This document shows positions 1-7,722 of a stretch of 64,000 nucleotides of DNA, one piece after another. Position 1 is the stretch's first letter; every line of letters begins with the position of its first letter. The notes beneath the pieces were generated by a model that worked only from the letters and a program-made list of their open reading frames with translations, had not been told where the DNA came from and did not search any database. The translations under genes were made by a program, and so were the position numbers. This DNA is from Sutterella faecalis (GTDB lineage Bacteria > Pseudomonadota > Gammaproteobacteria > Burkholderiales > Burkholderiaceae_F), in NCBI RefSeq assembly GCF_006337085.1, contig NZ_CP040882.1, positions 1,674,001 through 1,738,000 of the forward strand, in the 5' to 3' direction.

Positions 1-1
1 G

Positions 2-289
2 GAAAGCATCGGCGGTCTGCCGGATCTGACAGCTGCACTCGTCGTGCTTACCGGCATGACGGGCTCGATCATCGGCCGTCCGCTCTTCAAGCTCCTCAGG
101 ATCCGCTCCGAACCGGTCTGCGGCTGCGCACTCGGCCTCTCTGCGCACGGCATGGGCACGGGCGCTGCATTCCTGATTGGTCAGAAGGCAGGCGCCTTCG
201 CCGGCCTTGCAATGGGCGTTTCCGGCATTATTTCCGCCTTCCTGGCTCCGCTTCTCGCCTTCCCGATCATGCATTTGCTCGGTCGTTAA
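2..289 (+). CDS. lrgB: LrgB-family membrane protein, C-terminal part
   Basis: Only the last 95 codons lie in the window; the frame is open from base 2. The protein is hydrophobic and carries the conserved LrgB/CidB tail: a GSIIGRPLF stretch, then a conserved CALGLSAHGMGTGAAF segment, then two hydrophobic helices ending in HLLGR. LrgB-type proteins are inner-membrane partners of the small LrgA/CidA proteins and have been linked to murein hydrolase control and to export of small organic acids. The usual LrgA partner would lie upstream, outside the window. A strong terminator follows directly. Family assignment is firm; physiological role is not shown by sequence. Confidence 0.85.
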   Translation, partial: ESIGGLPDLTAALVVLTGMTGSIIGRPLFKLLRIRSEPVCGCALGLSAHGMGTGAAFLIGQKAGAFAGLAMGVSGIISAFLAPLLAFPIMHLLGR

Positions 290-307
290 GCGGCTGAACA
301 TCTCTCA

Positions 308-350
308 GAAAGCCGCTGCGTTCGATCCTGAACCGCAGCGGCTTTTTTTG
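308..350 (+). terminator. Terminator of the lrgB unit
   Basis: A perfect 10-bp GC-rich stem (311-320 with 334-343) with a 13-nt loop is followed by a run of six T. It lies just after the lrgB stop and just before the end of the convergent oxidoreductase gene. Confidence 0.85.
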
Positions 351-353
351 CGC

Positions 354-1466
354 TTAGAAGTATTTGGAGAGCGCTTCAACTGCCTCCCGGGCAGTACGCC
401 AGTTGCTTCTGCCAGCAGACTGCCCGAGATAAACCGCCTCGAGCTCCTCGCGGCCCTGCCGGCGAGCGGCTTCCGTGAGCGGCCTCATCAGTGCCTCGGG
501 GGAAGGCCAGGCCGGGAGCCTCGGCTCATAATCCTGAAGCGCGTCAAGAAGCGGCGAACGAAGCGCCCGCACAAGCCGTCCCGTATAGAGTCTTGTCATC
601 GTGAGGTGCGCCGCAGTTGCCCAGATGAGGACATTTCTCACATAGGGGCTCGCGAGCGACTCGCACGCTGAAAGAAAGGCCGTACCAGCCATTACGCCGC
701 TTGCCCCGGCGAGAAGCGCACCCAGCGCCTGAGTTCCTTCTGAGATGCCGCCCGCAGCGATCACCGGAAGTCGCGTAGCGCGCGCCGCCGCCGGAACGAG
801 ACTCATCAGGCCCGTGAGCACGTCGTCGGGATCCTCAAAATTAGACCTCGGTCCGGCCGCTTCAGACCCCTGGCAAATAATTGCATCCACCCTGGCCGCT
901 CGCAGCACCTTGGCTTCGCGAAGCGTTGTCGCCGTGCCGATATTCATGATCCGGGCATCGAAGAGCGCTTCCGCCTCGGGCTCGCGGAAGCCCCCGGAAG
1001 TCGAAATAACAGCCGAAGGCTTTGCTGCAAGAATGGTTGCAAAACGCTCATCAAAGGATTCACGCTCGCGCGCTGAAGCAAAATCGTAGAACGCTTCACC
1101 CTCGGGCGAGAGCGGATCAGGAAGCTCCAGATCCTTCAGTACTTCCGAAAGGCCTTCGGCGAGCTCATGAAGATCCTCTTGACGATGCGTGACTTTCGGG
1201 GGAATTCGAATCTGAATGGCAAAGGGCTTATCCGTAAGGCTCCGAATTTCCTCTGCCGACTTCCGGATATCTTCCGCCGTCATGCCGCCCGTCGGAAGCA
1301 CGCCAAGCCCCCCGGCAGCGCTCACTGCCGCAACCAGTTTCGCCCCGGCCGTTCCCGTCATCGGCGCAGAAAGCACTGCGCGCTCAATGCCGAGACGAGC
1401 AGCAAACTCCTTTTCCCGCCGCTGCGCCTCTTCAAGAATGCCGATCGATTCCGACGTACTCGTCAT
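354..1466 (-). CDS. Nitronate monooxygenase-like (NPD family) flavin oxidoreductase
   Basis: A 370-residue TIM-barrel FMN protein of the nitronate monooxygenase / FabK-like family. Visible family marks are the N-terminal APMTGTAG strand (residues 35-42), the barrel segment QGSEAAGP (199-206), and the FMN phosphate-binding AAGGIS and GASGVMAGTAFL segments near residues 240-270. In classical members the middle motif reads QGxEAGGH and its His acts as catalytic base or binds substrate. Here that position is Pro206, so ordinary nitronate chemistry is doubtful. It is divergent from mnmA with a short shared promoter region. Fold assignment is firm; substrate unknown. Confidence 0.8.
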   Translation of the reverse strand: MTSTSESIGILEEAQRREKEFAARLGIERAVLSAPMTGTAGAKLVAAVSAAGGLGVLPTGGMTAEDIRKSAEEIRSLTDKPFAIQIRIPPKVTHRQEDLHELAEGLSEVLKDLELPDPLSPEGEAFYDFASARERESFDERFATILAAKPSAVISTSGGFREPEAEALFDARIMNIGTATTLREAKVLRAARVDAIICQGSEAAGPRSNFEDPDDVLTGLMSLVPAAARATRLPVIAAGGISEGTQALGALLAGASGVMAGTAFLSACESLASPYVRNVLIWATAAHLTMTRLYTGRLVRALRSPLLDALQDYEPRLPAWPSPEALMRPLTEAARRQGREELEAVYLGQSAGRSNWRTAREAVEALSKYF

Positions 1467-1537
1467 TGCTCCCTCGCTAAAATCAGCGCCGGTTGAAACT
1501 TTTTTACCGGCCCCCGCATTCTAGGGTGCTCTTTCCC

Positions 1538-2626
1538 ATGTCTAAAGAAAAAGTCGTCGTCGGCCTCTCCGGAGGCGTGGATTCGTCTGTAAGCGCCTGG
1601 CTCCTCAAGGAACAAGGCTATGAAGTCATCGGTCTCTTCATGAAAAACTGGGAGGATGATGACGACAGCGAGTACTGCTCCTCGCGCCAGGACTTCATTG
1701 ATGCGACGGCTGTCGCCGACGTGATCGGCATCGACATCGAGGCAGTCAATTTCGCGCGCGAATATAAGGAACGCGTCTTTTCCGACTTCCTTCGCGAATA
1801 CTCTGCCGGCCGCACGCCCAATCCGGACATTCTCTGCAATTCTGAGATCAAGTTCCGGGCCTTTCTCGATCACGCCATGCGCATGGGCGCAGACTGGATT
1901 GCCACCGGCCACTATGCGCGCGTCAGACGCGACAACGGCATGACGGAACTTCTGCGGGGCGTCGATCCGGGCAAGGACCAGAGCTACTTCCTCCACCGGC
2001 TCTCCCAGGAACAGATCCGCCGGGTGCTTTTTCCCGTGGGCGGCATGCTGAAGACGGAAGTGCGCAGGATTGCTGACGAGATTGGCCTTCCCAATGCGAA
2101 AAAGAAGGACTCAACCGGAATCTGCTTCATCGGCGAACGTCCCTTCCGGGAGTTTCTCAATCGCTACCTCCCGACGAAGCCCGGCCCCATCAAAACGCCT
2201 GACGGAAAGATCGTGGGCGAACACATCGGCCTCTCCTTCTATACGCTCGGCCAAAGAAAGGGAATCGGCGTGGGCGGCCAGCAGGATTCAACGGGCGAAC
2301 CCTGGTTCGTTGCCGCCAAGGATCTCAAGACCAATACGCTCTGGATCTGCCAGGGCCACGATCATCCCTGGCTTCTCTCGCATGAGCTCACTGCCGTACA
2401 TCCGAGCTGGATTTCAGGCGTCGCTCCCGATCCGTCGCTTCCCGTGACCGTGAAGACCCGCTATCGCCAGAAGGACGGCCCCTGCAGAATCGGCTCCATC
2501 ACGCCGGATTCCTTCGAACTGCTTTTTGACGAGCCTCAGTGGGCCGCCACTCCCGGACAGAGTGCGGTTCTCTACCAGGGAGACGTTTGTCTCGGAGGCG
2601 GCTTCATCGACGTAGTCGAGCGCTGA
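1538..2626 (+). CDS. mnmA: tRNA-specific 2-thiouridylase MnmA
   Basis: This 362-residue enzyme thiolates U34 of tRNA-Lys, -Glu and -Gln using sulfur relayed from IscS. The ATP-binding PP-loop SGGVDSS is at residues 11-17. The two catalytic cysteines of the family are present as C100 (in PNPDILCN) and C196 (in DSTGICFIGE). Length matches E. coli MnmA (368). The start at MSKEKVVV is chosen because the PP-loop begins eight residues later, as in the family; the frame stays open to 1493 but that extension has no homologous look. A terminator follows. It thiolates the UUU-reading tRNA-Lys species, one of which is encoded at 6.2 kb. Confidence 0.95.
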   Translation: MSKEKVVVGLSGGVDSSVSAWLLKEQGYEVIGLFMKNWEDDDDSEYCSSRQDFIDATAVADVIGIDIEAVNFAREYKERVFSDFLREYSAGRTPNPDILCNSEIKFRAFLDHAMRMGADWIATGHYARVRRDNGMTELLRGVDPGKDQSYFLHRLSQEQIRRVLFPVGGMLKTEVRRIADEIGLPNAKKKDSTGICFIGERPFREFLNRYLPTKPGPIKTPDGKIVGEHIGLSFYTLGQRKGIGVGGQQDSTGEPWFVAAKDLKTNTLWICQGHDHPWLLSHELTAVHPSWISGVAPDPSLPVTVKTRYRQKDGPCRIGSITPDSFELLFDEPQWAATPGQSAVLYQGDVCLGGGFIDVVER

Positions 2627-2655
2627 GCCTCGAAAAGCCTCGAACGCAAACAAGA

Positions 2656-2697
2656 AAAACGGCGGAGAACTCTAAGGAAAGTTCCCGCCGTTTCTTT
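2656..2697 (+). terminator. Terminator after mnmA
   Basis: A GC-rich hairpin (AAACGGCGG arm at about 2656-2670, partner at 2681-2693) followed by a T-rich stretch TTTCTTTATT. It separates mnmA from the convergent terC-like gene. Confidence 0.75.
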
Positions 2698-2715
2698 ATT
2701 GATCTTCAGAGAAGA

Positions 2716-3489
2716 TTACTCGCTCTTCGCTTCCCCGGCATTTTCCGCCTTGGGCGAAACTTGGCGCAGTTCAAGCTGAGCTTCATGTTCCGCACGCTTC
2801 TTGCGGGCAATCAGGTGGCCGATGATGACGACTACCGCCGCACCGCCGATGCAGAAGGGATAGTGCGCCATGAAGCTGAATTCCGGCCAGTGCGTCGCCA
2901 CATAACCGTCTGAAACGATCATGCCGCCCGCGATCCAGCCAAGCAGACCGCCGCCGAAGTAAATGATGATCGGGAAGCGGTCGAGGAGCTTCAGCACGAC
3001 CTGGCTGCCGAAAACGATGAAGGGCACGGAAACGATAAGGCCAAAGATGACGAGCAGCGTCTGATGCGCTTCATGCGCCTGCTGGGCCGCGCCCGCGATG
3101 GCAATCACATTGTCGAACGACATGACGAAGTCGGCAACGATGATGGTCTTGATGGCACCGAGAAGCTTGGAGCTGCCTTCAATTTTTTCGTGTGAATCGT
3201 ATTCCGGAATCAGGAGTTTGACGCCGATCCAAAGCAGAAGGAGCGCGCCCACGACCTTGAGGAAGGGCAGGTCGAGAAGCATCACTGCAAAGGTAATCAG
3301 CACCACGCGCAGACCGATCGCGCCCGCGGTACCCCAGAAAATGCCTTTCGCACGCTGCTCATGCGGCAGATTGCGGCAAGCCATGGCAATGACGACAGCA
3401 TTGTCGCCGCCAAGGAGGATGTCGATCATGATGATCTGTCCGACTGCCCCCCAATGCAGATTCACCAACAGATCCCACAAATATTCCAC
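2716..3489 (-). CDS. TerC-family integral membrane protein
   Basis: A 257-residue protein with about seven hydrophobic helices. Two family signatures in membrane segments are visible: LGGDNAVVIA near residue 27 and DFVMSFDNVIAIAGA near residue 120, whose acidic residues are thought to bind metal. The C-terminal 35 residues are charged and likely cytoplasmic. TerC-family members are associated with tellurite resistance or Mn(II) export and with metal loading of exported enzymes; sequence alone does not tell which applies. It is preceded by a good GGGGAG ribosome-binding site. No recognisable yybP-ykoY manganese riboswitch fits in the 83-base upstream gap. Confidence 0.88.
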   Translation of the reverse strand: MEYLWDLLVNLHWGAVGQIIMIDILLGGDNAVVIAMACRNLPHEQRAKGIFWGTAGAIGLRVVLITFAVMLLDLPFLKVVGALLLLWIGVKLLIPEYDSHEKIEGSSKLLGAIKTIIVADFVMSFDNVIAIAGAAQQAHEAHQTLLVIFGLIVSVPFIVFGSQVVLKLLDRFPIIIYFGGGLLGWIAGGMIVSDGYVATHWPEFSFMAHYPFCIGGAAVVVIIGHLIARKKRAEHEAQLELRQVSPKAENAGEAKSE

Positions 3490-3572
3490 AGTGTCTCCCC
3501 TTTATTAGGATTTTTTTTGGACTTGAGATTTTAAACGCAGAGGTTTACACACGCTGTAATTTGGCCTGCCCG

Positions 3573-4613
3573 TTACATCTGATCTTCGGGCAGCTCCACC
3601 TCCCCGCGAAGCACTTTTTGTATCGCAGACATGCTGAATCCCCGGGTTGCCAGGTATCGGACCATCTTTTCACGCTCCTTCCAGTCCTTTGGAAGCTCGC
3701 TCCAGCGACGGCCCCATATCCGCAGCGCCCTTACCTCTTCGGGCTCTTCGAGCGACGCCATGGCTTCTTCAATCGCTTCGTCGGAAACTCCGCTCATGCG
3801 CAGCTCGCGCTTCAGGCGCATGTCGCCCATGCGTCCGGCGCACGAACGGATCTTGGCTTCCGCATAGCGTTCGTCCGAAAGAAGCCCCATGCTTTCGAGC
3901 TTGTCGAGCGCCGCTGAAATTTCCTCGCGGGTCTCCCCCTCGAGGAGCCCCTGAAGGAGCTTTCTGCCGAGCTCGCGCCGGGAATATTCACGCCTTGAAA
4001 GCGCATCCACCGCGCGCGTGAGGATGTTCCTGACGGGCTTGGGCTTTCTGCCGCCGCTGCGCCTTCTGCGCTCGGCTTCAAATACCTCCGGATCCGTACA
4101 GGTATCGCGATCCACCTCGACCACGGTGCCGTCTTCACGAAGCACATCGAAAGCGGCGACATCTTCAGGGGACGTAATGATATGAGGTCCTGCCGAGCCC
4201 GCTTCCGGAGCTTCTGCAGCACTCCTGATGCTTTTCCTTTCGGCTTTTTTCCGCCGGGCAGGCTTTCCCGCTCTCGGTACCTGAGCCTCATCGCTCAAGT
4301 CATCGGGCTCAAATGCCGGCACGCTTTCAGGGAGGGCAGGAGGAGCCTCCGCAGATGCCTTTATCCAATCCGGCAACTTTGCGGGCGGCGCGCCGAAAGG
4401 ACCGGGGGCCGGAGCAAACACCGGCTCGAGTCCCAGTGCATCCTCAAGATCACCGAAAAGCGACTCCTCGCGCGGATGCTCGGAAATCCTGACTGCGGCT
4501 TTTGCCGGGGCTGCAGAAGATGCGCCGGGCTTCAACGGTTTCTCTGGCTTCGATTTTGCCGTTTCCGGAACCGGCTCCAGATCATCATCCTTAAAAATAA
4601 CTTCCATCGGCAC
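3573..4613 (-). CDS. recX: RecX-family regulator with long N-terminal extension
   Basis: The C-terminal 160 residues (about 187-346) are a RecX domain: helical repeats with AVDALSRREYSRRELGRKL, SMGLLSDERYAE and RLKRELRMSGVSDEAIEEAM. RecX binds RecA filaments and inhibits their extension. The first 185 residues are rich in Pro, Ala, Glu and Lys and probably disordered; typical RecX proteins are about 150 residues. The start is the GTG at 4613, preceded at ideal spacing by a GGAGG ribosome site; the ATG two codons later is the alternative. It lies 58 bases behind recA on the same strand, and the ribosome site falls inside the recA terminator stem. Confidence 0.85.
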   Translation of the reverse strand: MPMEVIFKDDDLEPVPETAKSKPEKPLKPGASSAAPAKAAVRISEHPREESLFGDLEDALGLEPVFAPAPGPFGAPPAKLPDWIKASAEAPPALPESVPAFEPDDLSDEAQVPRAGKPARRKKAERKSIRSAAEAPEAGSAGPHIITSPEDVAAFDVLREDGTVVEVDRDTCTDPEVFEAERRRRSGGRKPKPVRNILTRAVDALSRREYSRRELGRKLLQGLLEGETREEISAALDKLESMGLLSDERYAEAKIRSCAGRMGDMRLKRELRMSGVSDEAIEEAMASLEEPEEVRALRIWGRRWSELPKDWKEREKMVRYLATRGFSMSAIQKVLRGEVELPEDQM

Positions 4614-4616
4614 GAA

Positions 4617-4644
4617 GAAGCCTCCGCTTTGCTTAGGCGGAGGC
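4617..4644 (-). terminator. recA terminator overlapping the recX ribosome-binding site
   Basis: On the minus strand an 8-bp stem GCCTCCGC/GCGGAGGC (4644-4637 with 4627-4620) with a 9-nt loop is followed by TTCTT. Its 3' arm contains the GGAGG used by recX. The T-tract is weak, so partial read-through is expected, as known for E. coli recA-recX. Confidence 0.7.
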
Positions 4645-4671
4645 CTCCTGAATGTTTGGTTGATCTAAGGA

Positions 4672-5817
4672 TTAGAGATCGTCATCCACTTCGCGGGCGG
4701 GCGGGACATCGTCCACATCCGCATCGGCCGTCGGCATGTCGAGCGCCTCCATATCCTCATCATCCACCGCAGTGATGCTGGAAACATGCGCACCCTTAAG
4801 CTCGCGGATCTTTTTCTCAATCTCCTGCTGCAGCTCGACGTTTTCCTTCAGAAGATCACGCACCTTTTCCTTACCCTGACCGAGACGATTCCCGTTGTAG
4901 GAGTACCAGGCGCCCGACTTCTCGAGCACATTGAGTTCCGTACCGATGTCGATAATTTCGCCGAGACGTGAAATGCCCTGACCGTAGAGGATGTCGAACT
5001 TCACCTGCTTGAAGGGAGGCGCAACTTTATTCTTGACAACCTTCACTTTCGTTTCGTTGCCGATCACTTCATCGCCCTTCTTGATCGCACCCACACGGCG
5101 GATGTCAAGACGCACGGAGCTGTAGAACTTGAGTGCATTACCGCCCGCGGTGGTCTCCGGATTGCCGTAGCCGCCGATCTTCATGCGGATCTGGTTGATG
5201 AAGATGACAATGCACTTCGTGCGGGAAATATTGGTGGTGAGCTTGCGAAGCGCCTGGGACATCAGACGCGCCTGAAGACCAGGCAGCGAATCGCCCATCA
5301 CGCCTTCGATTTCATTCTTGGGCGTAAGCGCGGCCACCGAGTCAACGACGATCAGATCAACTGACCCCGAACGCACAAGCGCATCAACGATTTCGAGCGC
5401 CTGTTCGCCCGTATCCGGCTGCGAAAGCAGGAGATCGGGGACCTTAACGCCGAGACGCTGCGCATACTGGATGTCGAGCGCATGCTCGGCATCAATGAAG
5501 GCGCAGGTGCCGCCCGTCTTCTGCATTTCTGCAATCACCTGAAGCGAGAGCGTCGTCTTGCCTGAGGATTCCGGCCCGAAGATCTCAATAATGCGCCCCT
5601 TCGGAAGCCCGCCCACGCCGAGCGCGAGGTCGAGCGACAGCGACCCGGTCGAGCAGACTTCAATGTTCTGCGGTTCGAGATTGTCGGACATGCGCATGAT
5701 GGCGCCCTTGCCGAACTGCTTTTCGATGCTGGCAAGCGCGATGGACAGCGCCTTCTTGCGCTCGTCGCCTTCCTTGCGTTCCACGGGCTGGGAGCGTGCG
5801 CCGTTCTTTGTAGCCAT
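4672..5817 (-). CDS. recA: Recombinase RecA
   Basis: This 381-residue protein forms ATP-dependent filaments on single-stranded DNA, drives strand exchange and is the usual SOS co-protease. It has the Walker A motif GPESSGKTT, the QALRKLT region of loop L2, FINQIRMKIG, and an acidic C-terminal tail rich in Asp and Glu. The start is MATKNG at 5817; the frame extends 26 codons further but without family resemblance. The 364-bp leader has two sizeable inverted repeats and no CTGT-N8-ACAG LexA box that I can find. Confidence 0.97.
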   Translation of the reverse strand: MATKNGARSQPVERKEGDERKKALSIALASIEKQFGKGAIMRMSDNLEPQNIEVCSTGSLSLDLALGVGGLPKGRIIEIFGPESSGKTTLSLQVIAEMQKTGGTCAFIDAEHALDIQYAQRLGVKVPDLLLSQPDTGEQALEIVDALVRSGSVDLIVVDSVAALTPKNEIEGVMGDSLPGLQARLMSQALRKLTTNISRTKCIVIFINQIRMKIGGYGNPETTAGGNALKFYSSVRLDIRRVGAIKKGDEVIGNETKVKVVKNKVAPPFKQVKFDILYGQGISRLGEIIDIGTELNVLEKSGAWYSYNGNRLGQGKEKVRDLLKENVELQQEIEKKIRELKGAHVSSITAVDDEDMEALDMPTADADVDDVPPAREVDDDL

Positions 5818-6106
5818 GATGTTCGTCCTTACAAAAGAGATTCGTTTCACCCGTTCAAATGAAAAATTCTCAATAATTTTTCGAACGAGGATCAAAAGAT
5901 CATTTTTTGAATATTTTGCACAAAAATGATCTTCTACTTTATTGATAGTTGGGTAAAATCAATTCACAGTCATCCTGTGACAAACGAACAATAGCATTAC
6001 TTCAGTCGGATGCGCAATGGTCTCTTTTGTTAGTGGTTACCCTAACATTCGACACAAATAGACGCTTGCGAGCATCTCGTCGTCTCCCGTTTCTTTTTTG
6101 ACGCCC
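5818..6106. other. recA upstream region with inverted repeats
   Basis: No gene is seen here. The AT-rich part nearest recA holds a 36-bp imperfect palindrome (5852-5887, arms CGTTC/GAACG and GAAAAATT/AATTTTTC) and a perfect 12-bp inverted repeat with a 14-nt centre (AAGATCATTTTT, 5896-5907 with 5922-5933). A third inverted repeat TCACAG-N5-CTGTGA lies at 5964-5980. They may be operators or leader hairpins of recA. Confidence 0.6.
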
Positions 6107-6135
6107 TTGACAAGTGAAATTGATTGGGGCAAAAT
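6107..6135 (+). promoter_or_regulatory. Sigma-70 promoter of the tRNA-Lys cluster
   Basis: A consensus -35 TTGACA (6107-6112) is followed after 17 bases by CAAAAT (6130-6135, 4 of 6 matches to TATAAT). The first tRNA starts 47 bases downstream. Confidence 0.75.
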
Positions 6136-6181
6136 TCGCTTCCTCAAACGAAAGCTCCTGTGCGGCTGATGACCGTCACTT

Positions 6182-6257
6182 GGGTCGTTAGCTCAGCTGG
6201 TAGAGCAGCGGACTTTTAATCCGTTGGTCGTGGGTTCGAATCCCGCACGACCCACCA
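6182..6257 (+). tRNA. tRNA-Lys (anticodon UUU)
   Basis: A full cloverleaf can be drawn: acceptor GGGTCGT/ACGACCC, D-arm GCTC/GAGC, anticodon stem GCGGA/TCCGT with loop CTTTTAA giving anticodon UUU, T-arm GTGGG/CCCGC with TTCGAAT, and an encoded CCA end. It is the first gene of a three-tRNA unit. Confidence 0.97.
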
Positions 6258-6280
6258 AACACAGTAAGCATTCGTTAGTT

Positions 6281-6356
6281 GGGAACGTAGCTCAGTTGGT
6301 AGAGCAGCGGACTCTTAATCCGTCGGTCCAGGGTTCGAATCCCTGCGTTCCCACCA
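6281..6356 (+). tRNA. tRNA-Lys (anticodon CUU), copy 1
   Basis: Cloverleaf with acceptor GGGAACG/CGTTCCC, anticodon stem GCGGA/TCCGT, loop CTCTTAA giving anticodon CUU, T-arm CAGGG/CCCTG and encoded CCA. It is 23 bases behind the UUU tRNA and identical to the next tRNA. Confidence 0.97.
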
Positions 6357-6402
6357 GGTTTCAATGAAGCTGGTGCGGAAAGTTATAATCTGCATCATCT
6401 TC

Positions 6403-6478
6403 GGGAACGTAGCTCAGTTGGTAGAGCAGCGGACTCTTAATCCGTCGGTCCAGGGTTCGAATCCCTGCGTTCCCACCA
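6403..6478 (+). tRNA. tRNA-Lys (anticodon CUU), copy 2
   Basis: An identical 76-base copy of the preceding tRNA-Lys(CUU), separated by 46 bases. The unit ends at a strong terminator directly after this gene. Confidence 0.97.
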
Positions 6479-6483
6479 ATTTC

Positions 6484-6518
6484 AAAAAGCCCGCCAAAAT
6501 GGCGGGCTTTTTGTTTTT
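6484..6518 (+). terminator. Terminator of the tRNA-Lys cluster
   Basis: AAAAAGCCCGCC/GGCGGGCTTTTT stem (6484-6495 with 6501-6512) with a 5-base loop and further T residues. Confidence 0.9.
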
Positions 6519-6678
6519 CTACCTCCGGCGCCGTCAGGTAATACCTCAGCATTCCGCTGAATTCTGCGAAGAGCTGCCCTAAGCGCCGCCGTCGCAGCCT
6601 GTAGACTGCATCAAATACGTTTTTCCGGAAGTACCTTGCCTAAAGGCTTCCGCCGCAACCCTCTTTTGACCTCATCCC

Positions 6679-7722
6679 ATGATCAAGCTCGAACACATTA
6701 CGCAGACTTACGTCAGTCCTGACGGAACGGCGTTTGATGCGCTCAAGGATGTCTCCATACACATCCGCTCCGGAGAAATCTTCGGCATCATCGGTCGCTC
6801 GGGGGCTGGCAAGAGCACGCTGGTACGCTGCATCAACCTGCTCAACCGCCCGACGAGCGGCAGCGTCATCGTCGACGGCCAGGATCTCACGAAGCTTTCC
6901 GACGACAATCTGCGCAAGGTCCGCCGCTCCATCGGCATGATCTTCCAGCACTTCAATCTTCTCTCCTCGCGCACGGTCTACGACAACATCGCGCTGCCGC
7001 TTGAACTCACCGGCACGCCGAAGGACCAGATCCGCGAGAAGATCACGCCGCTCATCCACCTTGTGGGTCTTGACGAGCACGCCAATAAATATCCGTCCCA
7101 GCTTTCAGGCGGCCAGAAGCAGCGCGTCGGCATCGCCCGCGCACTCGCAAACGACCCGAAAGTGCTTCTGTCGGACGAAGCAACCTCTGCGCTCGACCCC
7201 GAAACCACCGTCGCCACCCTGGAGCTCCTGAAGCGCATTAATCAGGAACTCGGCGTCACGATCGTCATGATCACGCATGAAATGAACGTCGTGAAGCAGA
7301 TCTGCGGCCGCGTAGTCGTCATGAATAAGGGCGAAATTGTTGAGGAAGGCGACGTGATCGACATCTTTGCGCGTCCGCAGTCCGAAACCACGCGCGCGCT
7401 CATCGGCCAGGTAATGGCCCGCGATCTGCCTCAGTCCATCGTCGATACGGTGAATGCCTCGCGCGCCCTCAATGGCCGCGACAATGTGCACCTGCTCCAT
7501 CTTTCCTTCATCGGCGGCGAGGTGACGGAACCCGTCATTTCGCTTGCTTCGCGTGAATTCGGCATCAACTTCAACATCCTGAGGGGTACGGTCGACGACC
7601 TTCAGGGCCGTACGCTCGGCACGCTCACGCTTCTTGTCGTAGCCCCGGGTGAAACCTATCGAAAAGCCGTGGAATTCATCCGCGACCGCGGCGTTCTCGT
7701 CGAGGAGATCCAGAATGTCTAA
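6679..7722 (+). CDS. metN: Methionine ABC transporter ATPase MetN
   Basis: This 347-residue ATPase powers D/L-methionine import. Walker A GRSGAGKST lies near residue 40, the signature LSGGQKQR near 141, Walker B VLLSDEATSALD near 160, and a C-terminal NIL (ACT-like) domain about 265-347 that senses methionine in the E. coli protein. Its stop overlaps the metI start by 8 bases. The binding protein gene metQ is not adjacent. No clear ribosome-binding site is seen before the ATG, and I see no SAM riboswitch upstream. Confidence 0.95.
   Translation: MIKLEHITQTYVSPDGTAFDALKDVSIHIRSGEIFGIIGRSGAGKSTLVRCINLLNRPTSGSVIVDGQDLTKLSDDNLRKVRRSIGMIFQHFNLLSSRTVYDNIALPLELTGTPKDQIREKITPLIHLVGLDEHANKYPSQLSGGQKQRVGIARALANDPKVLLSDEATSALDPETTVATLELLKRINQELGVTIVMITHEMNVVKQICGRVVVMNKGEIVEEGDVIDIFARPQSETTRALIGQVMARDLPQSIVDTVNASRALNGRDNVHLLHLSFIGGEVTEPVISLASREFGINFNILRGTVDDLQGRTLGTLTLLVVAPGETYRKAVEFIRDRGVLVEEIQNV

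Noticed and set aside
3490..3572. Possible yybP-ykoY manganese riboswitch before the terC-like gene
   Set aside because: The gap is too short and the GGGGAG seen is simply the ribosome-binding site.
5964..5980. LexA box before recA
   Set aside because: The repeat is TCACAG-N5-CTGTGA, the reverse order and wrong spacing for CTGT-N8-ACAG.
6361..6582. Small frames across the tRNA genes
   Set aside because: They read through tRNA sequence and a terminator, a common false call.
6518..6678. Possible SAM riboswitch before metN
   Set aside because: No SAM-I or SAM-II core or paired elements could be drawn.
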